From Candidatus Marispirochaeta associata (GTDB taxonomy: Bacteria > Spirochaetota > Spirochaetia > JC444 > Marispirochaetaceae): a stretch of 64,000 bases of DNA. Below the pieces are notes generated by a model that ran no database searches, had not been told where the DNA came from, and was given only the letters and a program-made list of their open reading frames with translations. The stretch covers positions 1 through 64,000 of the forward strand of contig JWTM01000418.1 of the NCBI GenBank assembly GCA_001749745.1. The letters run 5' to 3'. Of the stretch, positions 59,725-64,000 are shown one piece after another (position 1 is the first letter of the stretch; every line of letters begins with the position of its first letter). The translations under genes and the position numbers were made by a program.

Positions 59725-60903
59725 ATGCGCCGATTCATGCCTCTCCATCGCCTGGCTCCGCTCTTCACTCTACTGGTCCTGATCACCTCCTGCGCATCGG
59801 TATCCCTGGTCGAACCGGCGCCTGAGTTCCCTGAACCCCGGCCAGTGGTCGTCGTAGAGCCGGATCCCTGGGATACGCTCTACTCCAGCTTAGAGCTCAA
59901 GGATCAGGTGGGTCAGCTCCTGATGGTCGAGGTAAGGGATCCCTCGGACGGACGTTTTCTTACCTCCGTCAGCGAAGAGTACCGGGAGTGGGCGAGAGAT
60001 ATTCAACCGGGGGGATTTATTCTCTTCGCCGGGAATCTTGAGAATCCGGAACAGACTCGACGGCTGATCGACGAGCTATCGGCCCTCACTACTGTACCGC
60101 CCTTTATCGCCCTGGATGAGGAGGGAGGTAGAGTTAGCCGCCTCAACGCGGTACCCGCCATGGGAGCGACGCCCATTCCGCCCAACGGTCTGATCGGACA
60201 AAGCGGTGATTTAGAGCAGGCGGCGGCTGCGGCTCGGACCATTGCGGAGGAGCTGAAGGAGCTGGGATTCAACCTCGACTTTGCACCGGTAGCCGACATC
60301 CATCAGCCCGGTTCCGGCGGTGTTATCGGCGACCGGAGCTACGGGGCCGATCCGCAGCTGGTTGCCCGCATGGCCGGCGCCTTTGCTCTAGCCCTCGAGG
60401 CTGAGGGAATAATGGCCGTGGCAAAGCATTTCCCCGGCCACGGCGCCGCCAGAGGAGACAGTCATACGGGGAACGCCCTTCTCGAGGCCGACAAGGAAAC
60501 CCTGAAGAATCGAGAGCTTATTCCCTTTACGGAACTTATTGCGGGCGGAATCAGCGGGGTGATGCTGGGACATATCACCGTTCCCGTACTTGATGCTTCG
60601 GGACGGCCGGCGAGCCTCTCGGCCCCTATCACCGAAGGAGTGCTGCGCAAGAACCTGAACTTCGACGGGCTGATCTTCACCGACTCCCTCAGAATGGGCG
60701 CGGTTACTCATGTGTATCGGGCGGACAGACTCCCCCTGCTCGCCTTTCACGGCGGAGCGGATATCCTCTTGATGCCGGTGAATCCGCGCGAGTCCCGGAA
60801 TCTCCTGCTCGAGGCCTATGATGCAGGGGAGATATCCGCCCGGCGACTGAATGCATCGCTGAAGCGGATAGTCGCGGCAAAGCGGCGTTTCCTGCGCCTG
60901 TAA
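59725..60903 (+). CDS. Exported glycoside hydrolase family 3, NagZ-like beta-N-acetylhexosaminidase
   Basis: A 392-residue protein with a lipoprotein signal (LLVLITSCASVS, lipobox at about Cys23). The GH3 domain has DEEGGRVSRL, KHFPGHGAARGDSHTGNA (the NagZ Asp-His dyad motif KHFPGHG..D-SH) and the nucleophile Asp in LIFTDSLRMGAVT. NagZ in E. coli is cytoplasmic and trims muropeptides during recycling; here the enzyme is exported and presumably acts on peptidoglycan outside the cytoplasm. It diverges from the DAHP synthase gene with 88 bases between starts. Confidence 0.92.
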   Translation: MRRFMPLHRLAPLFTLLVLITSCASVSLVEPAPEFPEPRPVVVVEPDPWDTLYSSLELKDQVGQLLMVEVRDPSDGRFLTSVSEEYREWARDIQPGGFILFAGNLENPEQTRRLIDELSALTTVPPFIALDEEGGRVSRLNAVPAMGATPIPPNGLIGQSGDLEQAAAAARTIAEELKELGFNLDFAPVADIHQPGSGGVIGDRSYGADPQLVARMAGAFALALEAEGIMAVAKHFPGHGAARGDSHTGNALLEADKETLKNRELIPFTELIAGGISGVMLGHITVPVLDASGRPASLSAPITEGVLRKNLNFDGLIFTDSLRMGAVTHVYRADRLPLLAFHGGADILLMPVNPRESRNLLLEAYDAGEISARRLNASLKRIVAAKRRFLRL

Positions 60904-60922
60904 GGCCTCCCCTTGGCATAAC

Positions 60923-62650
60923 CTACTCTACGTCTTTATTTTCCCTATTCTTGTCCTTGCCGCTGCGGGGATCGAGCTTATGCAGAGAATCGTAGAGAAA
61001 GCGCTTGATCTTTTTGGTGGGTGTCTTCTCGAAGGGCTCCTTCTGCTCGATCACCTTGCCTATTCGGGAGAATGAACTCAGGCTACGGTTGACGTTCTTC
61101 CTGATATCGTTCAGGAGCTCGCCGATCTCCCGGGGTACATCGGAGGCCGAATCGGCAATATTGTGCATGTGCTCCTTCAAGCCGTCGTAGTTGATCTGTA
61201 CCCGGGCCATCAACTCGCCCTGATGCTGAAAGACGAGGGAGTCCTCGACAAAATCGTAGCTGTTGATCAGCGACTCGATCGCTTCGGGGTAGATGTTCTC
61301 GCCGCTCGGCCCGAGGATCATATTCTTCTTGCGCCCCTTGATATAGAGCCGCCCATCCTCGTCGAAAATCCCCAGGTCGCCGGTGTGGAACCAGCCCTCG
61401 GGATCGATCACCTCGGCGGTACGCTCGGGATCCTTGTAGTAACCCATCATCACGATCGGTCCCTTGACAATGATCTCCCCCTCGCCGGTTTCGGGATTCG
61501 GCTGATCGATCCGGACCTCGATTCCCTCAATGGGCATTCCGGTTGAGCGTGGCCGTTGCCCGTGGGCATTATCCCCGGCGATGAGCGGGGAGGTCTCGGT
61601 CAGGCCGTAGCCGATGCAGTAGGGGAAGCGGGCCTCGATCAGGAAGTCCTCCACCTCAGGGGCCAAGGCCGCCCCGCCGATACCGAAGAAGTAGAGTCGT
61701 CCGCCGAAGAGCCGCTTCAGCTTCTTACCGGCCGCCCGGTTCAGGAGTTTTCGTCCGAGGGCCGTGCCGTAGAGCCGGCGTAGGAGGGCCTTCTTCTTGA
61801 TATTGGGTAACACGCTCTGGCGATAGATCTTCTCTATCAACAGAGGTACGGATAACATAATTTGAGGTCTTACCTGCTTCAAGGCCGGCAGGAGAACGGT
61901 CGTCGACGGCGGGCGCTTTATATAGGAAATAGAGGCCCCTTTGTAGAGGGGAATCAGAAAGGCGATGGTACACTCATAGGTATGCGCCAGAGGAAGTATC
62001 GAGAGCAGCGCGTCGCCTATCTGTATCCCAGGGATCGGACTGGTCTTCACCACATCGAAGAGGATGTTTTTGTTGGAGAGCATCACCCCCTTGGAGTGAC
62101 CGGTCGTACCGGAGGTGTAGATGATGACCGCCAGGTCCTCGTACCCTCCGGGATGCTTATAACTCCCCTCGGGAAGATTCGGGCGGGGAGCCTCCTGCAA
62201 AGCAGCCTCGGCCGCTGAGGAGCTGACATCGCTCATAAGGCTCAGATTATCGAGCAGATAGACCTTAACCTTGGAGTCGGTAATTCCCGATTCGATTAAT
62301 TTGGGAAGCATGCGGCGGGAGACGAAAATCCCGTCGATCTCGGCATGCCCGAGGATGGTGCCGATATCCTCGGGAATAAAATCGGGCAGTACCGGAACGA
62401 CTACCCCGCCGGCCCGGTTGATCGCCATGTAGGCGATTCCCCAGTGGGGCATGTTCTGAGAGAGAATCGCGATCCGGCCGCCGTCGCAGAGGCCGTCGGC
62501 GCGCAGTTTGGCAGCCAGACGGTCGATCTGCTCCGCCGCAGAGCCGTAGGAGTAAGACTCTTCATCGTAGTAGCCCAAGGCAGGCACTCCGGGATGGCGC
62601 TCGGCTCCGCGAAAAAGGATATCGTTCAGCATGGTCAGGTTGTCAATCAT
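60923..62650 (-). CDS. AMP-binding acyl-CoA synthetase (long-chain-fatty-acid type)
   Basis: A 575-residue ANL-superfamily enzyme that activates an acyl group to acyl-CoA via an adenylate. The P-loop-like motif VIIYTSGTTGHSKGVMLSNKN lies near residues 170-190, YGLTETSPLI near 348, and the hinge TGDLGIFDEDGRLYIKGRKKNMILGPSGENIYP near 425-457; a basic C-terminal tail contains the catalytic Lys region (PTKKIKRF). It resembles long-chain acyl-CoA synthetases of the spirochaete type; the substrate is not determined. Its start overlaps the metallo-hydrolase stop by 4 bases. Confidence 0.92.
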   Translation of the reverse strand: MIDNLTMLNDILFRGAERHPGVPALGYYDEESYSYGSAAEQIDRLAAKLRADGLCDGGRIAILSQNMPHWGIAYMAINRAGGVVVPVLPDFIPEDIGTILGHAEIDGIFVSRRMLPKLIESGITDSKVKVYLLDNLSLMSDVSSSAAEAALQEAPRPNLPEGSYKHPGGYEDLAVIIYTSGTTGHSKGVMLSNKNILFDVVKTSPIPGIQIGDALLSILPLAHTYECTIAFLIPLYKGASISYIKRPPSTTVLLPALKQVRPQIMLSVPLLIEKIYRQSVLPNIKKKALLRRLYGTALGRKLLNRAAGKKLKRLFGGRLYFFGIGGAALAPEVEDFLIEARFPYCIGYGLTETSPLIAGDNAHGQRPRSTGMPIEGIEVRIDQPNPETGEGEIIVKGPIVMMGYYKDPERTAEVIDPEGWFHTGDLGIFDEDGRLYIKGRKKNMILGPSGENIYPEAIESLINSYDFVEDSLVFQHQGELMARVQINYDGLKEHMHNIADSASDVPREIGELLNDIRKNVNRSLSSFSRIGKVIEQKEPFEKTPTKKIKRFLYDSLHKLDPRSGKDKNRENKDVE

Positions 62651-63447
62651 AAAGTGTCCTTATTGCGTAGAGTACCACAGATTAGTTCTCCCCGGGCGGC
62701 TATTTTATAGGGGAGCCCATTAATTTTAGCCGCCTGCAGGGTTTCTGCGACCTTATGAGGATCGTTATTGTTTTCCGATAGGTGACAGAGATAGCTCTGT
62801 TCCGGCTCGCCGGCCTCGCTCAGGTAGGAAAGCAGTTCCGCCGCCTGAAGATTAGAGAGATGCCCCCGGGAGGAGGCGATCCGTGCCTGCAGGCAGGGCG
62901 GATAGGGACCGGTCCGGAGCATCTCCTCGTCATAGTTCGACTCCAGGAAGAGGACTCTGCTCGCCGCCGCAAGTCCGGCCATCTCGTCCGAGACTTCGCC
63001 GGTATCGGTGATAATCGAGATTCGTTCTCCGGCCACAGTAAAACTATACCCCAGGGAGTTCTCCGCATCGTGGGAGGTTGCGAAGGGGCGGCACTCCATC
63101 CAAGAGAAGCGGTAGCTTTTACCCGGGGCGAGTTCATAGCGCTTATCTATGCGACCGACCGAGTCGGGAAGCTTGAGCCCCGCCGCGGTAAAGAGCGGAA
63201 TCTTCAGGCGCCGACAGAGGGGGCCGACGCCGCGCAGATGATCCCCGTGGGTGTGGGTCAGGAAGATACCGTCCAGTGATGCCGGATCGATTCCCGCCCG
63301 AGCGAGCCGGGCCAGGGTCTCCTTCAAGGTAAATCCGTTATCGATCATAATCGCCCGCCCGGCATAACGAATCACATAGGCGTTGGCTGAGGATCCGCTG
63401 CCGAGGAGGGCGTAATCGATTACGGAATCGATGTCAGCGCTCCTCAT
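62647..63447 (-). CDS. Metallo-beta-lactamase-fold hydrolase (YycJ/WalJ type)
   Basis: A 266-residue MBL-fold protein. It opens with DYALLGSGSSANAYVI (the YycJ-type start) and has the metal-binding THTHGDHLRGV motif. A second His region (ESNYDEEML; SRGHLSNLQAAELL) is typical of the YycJ/WalJ family, whose Firmicutes members influence cell-wall control or DNA repair. Its ATG lies 14 bases inside the end of the ArsC-like gene, and its stop overlaps the acyl-CoA synthetase start. Confidence 0.88.
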   Translation of the reverse strand: MRSADIDSVIDYALLGSGSSANAYVIRYAGRAIMIDNGFTLKETLARLARAGIDPASLDGIFLTHTHGDHLRGVGPLCRRLKIPLFTAAGLKLPDSVGRIDKRYELAPGKSYRFSWMECRPFATSHDAENSLGYSFTVAGERISIITDTGEVSDEMAGLAAASRVLFLESNYDEEMLRTGPYPPCLQARIASSRGHLSNLQAAELLSYLSEAGEPEQSYLCHLSENNNDPHKVAETLQAAKINGLPYKIAARGELICGTLRNKDTL

Positions 63448-63778
63448 CTATCCAGGACTGCCACACCTCGGGAGCATGGCCGACGGTTGCGAGTTTGCCG
63501 TTTCGCACGAGGGGGGTCTTTAATAGCAGAGGATTCTCGAGGATCTCCTCCGCCGGATCGAACTCCATGTATGCAAAGCCCTTGTCTTTATAGGCCTTAC
63601 TCTCGGGATCGATCAGATTCTCCTCGCCCACCGCTCTGGCGACGTTGGCGAGCTCTCCCGGGGAGATACCCTTCTCCTTCAGATCGACCTGGTGGGGTGT
63701 AATCCCCCGTTCCTTGAAGTAGCGAACGGCTTTCTGGGTGGTTTTGCATTTTTTCGTACCGAAAATCTGTATAGTCAT
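63434..63778 (-). CDS. ArsC/Spx/YffB-family thioredoxin-fold protein
   Basis: ATG at 63778 gives 114 residues. The N-terminal motif is IQIFGTKKCKTTQKAVRYFKERGI, with one Cys in CKTT (not CxxC), as in ArsC-related and YffB proteins, followed by HQVDLKEKGIS. The closing LLKTPLVRNGKLATVGHAPEVW is the ArsC-family signature with a conserved Pro-Leu-Val. It is not necessarily an arsenate reductase; related proteins are glutathione-dependent reductases or regulators. It is the first gene of an operon with the MBL and acyl-CoA synthetase genes. Confidence 0.85.
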   Translation of the reverse strand: MTIQIFGTKKCKTTQKAVRYFKERGITPHQVDLKEKGISPGELANVARAVGEENLIDPESKAYKDKGFAYMEFDPAEEILENPLLLKTPLVRNGKLATVGHAPEVWQSWIDEER

Positions 63779-63845
63779 TCCAAAGCCCCTCGGATTGAGC
63801 TGTACGAGGATACCAGTAAGGCGTTGAGAACTCAAGTCCCCGCCC

Positions 63846-63875
63846 TTGAAAGAGCGGTGAAAGGCGTGGTATCAC
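63846..63875 (+). promoter_or_regulatory. Probable asnS promoter
   Basis: TTGAAA (63846-63851) is followed after 18 bases by TATCAC (63870-63875), about 30 bases ahead of the asnS start. The -10 match is only fair. Confidence 0.4.
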
Positions 63876-63905
63876 TTTACACACTCTCAATTTCCAGGAG
63901 GCCCC

Positions 63906-64000
63906 ATGTCTACCATTAAAGAACTCCTTGCAACAGTTGCTCAGGAACAGGAGATCAGCGTCGACGGCTGGGTGCGGACCCGCCGGGATTCCAAGAACCT
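63906..64000 (+). CDS. asnS: Asparagine--tRNA ligase, N-terminal part (cut by window edge)
   Basis: ATG at 63906 lies close after AGGAGG. The 31 visible codons include VDGWVRTRRDSKN, the OB-fold anticodon-binding start that is typical of bacterial AsnRS (GWVRTRRDSK). The rest of the gene is outside the window, so the call rests on this N-terminal motif only. Confidence 0.8.
   Translation, partial: MSTIKELLATVAQEQEISVDGWVRTRRDSKN

Noticed and set aside
1..64000. tRNA, rRNA and CRISPR features
   Set aside because: Intergenic regions are short and none shows a tRNA T-arm or rRNA-like sequence, and no array of spaced repeats was seen. Short RNAs without a known signature could have been missed.

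Overview
The window looks like the chromosome of a spirochaete from the free-living Spirochaeta/Sediminispirochaeta side of the phylum. Much of the gene set fits that: a large lipoprotein of FlgD-type Ig repeats ending in an OmpA domain, a regulator with two cNMP-binding domains, an 832-residue HrpA-type helicase, a eukaryote-like IleRS, a P-loop protein fused to an Asp23-like domain, a cysteine desulfurase-ThiI pair, and many exported or lipid-anchored proteins. The phylum is an inference from protein families, not from a marker RNA. The backbone is G+C-rich and densely packed, with ATGA-type overlaps. No rRNA, tRNA or CRISPR array was seen.

Region 1 (1-9.7 kb, minus strand): a cut-off transposase-like gene, then a long operon reading leftwards from a TTGACA promoter near 9.68 kb: a DUF212 membrane protein, an unknown 503-residue membrane protein, rnfCDGEAB (ion-pumping ferredoxin:NAD+ oxidoreductase) and a GH57-like protein whose catalytic glutamate is missing. 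Region 2 (9.7-23.5 kb): P-loop/Asp23 fusion, a TPR protein with a dead peptidase fold, pcnB, hisS-hrpA, arsR-aroB diverging from the cysteine desulfurase-thiI pair, an FmdB zinc ribbon, hisH-hisF and a lipoprotein. Region 3 (23.5-38.2 kb): ileS, a four-module CoA-disulfide reductase/rhodanese/TusA/DsrE protein, a short MalT-like LuxR regulator, the Ig-OmpA lipoprotein, valS, an exported degenerate methyltransferase and the double-cNMP regulator.

Region 4 (38.3-49.5 kb): an ECF sigma factor, anti-sigma factor, exported protein and inactive-looking transglutaminase in one operon next to cysS; then murB-mgtE and two acetate kinase genes flanking an outer-membrane-like protein. Region 5 (49.5-52.6 kb) is accessory DNA: vapBC, a membrane-protein gene with an in-frame stop between two copies of a 42-bp direct repeat, an A+T-rich alcohol dehydrogenase and about 400 bp without a gene. 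Region 6 (52.6-64 kb): a YitT protein, a general amino-acid ABC transporter (aapJQMP type) behind a good sigma-54 promoter, a DJ-1 protein, DAHP synthase, an exported NagZ-like GH3 enzyme, an ArsC-like/metallo-beta-lactamase/acyl-CoA synthetase operon, and the start of asnS.

Together the genes suggest an anaerobic or microaerophilic heterotroph that gains ATP through acetate kinase, balances ferredoxin and NADH with Rnf, handles persulfide sulfur, and takes up amino acids under nitrogen control. A recurring oddity is four proteins with enzyme folds (GH57, gluzincin, PCMT, transglutaminase) that have lost catalytic or cofactor-binding residues; three of them are exported or membrane-anchored.
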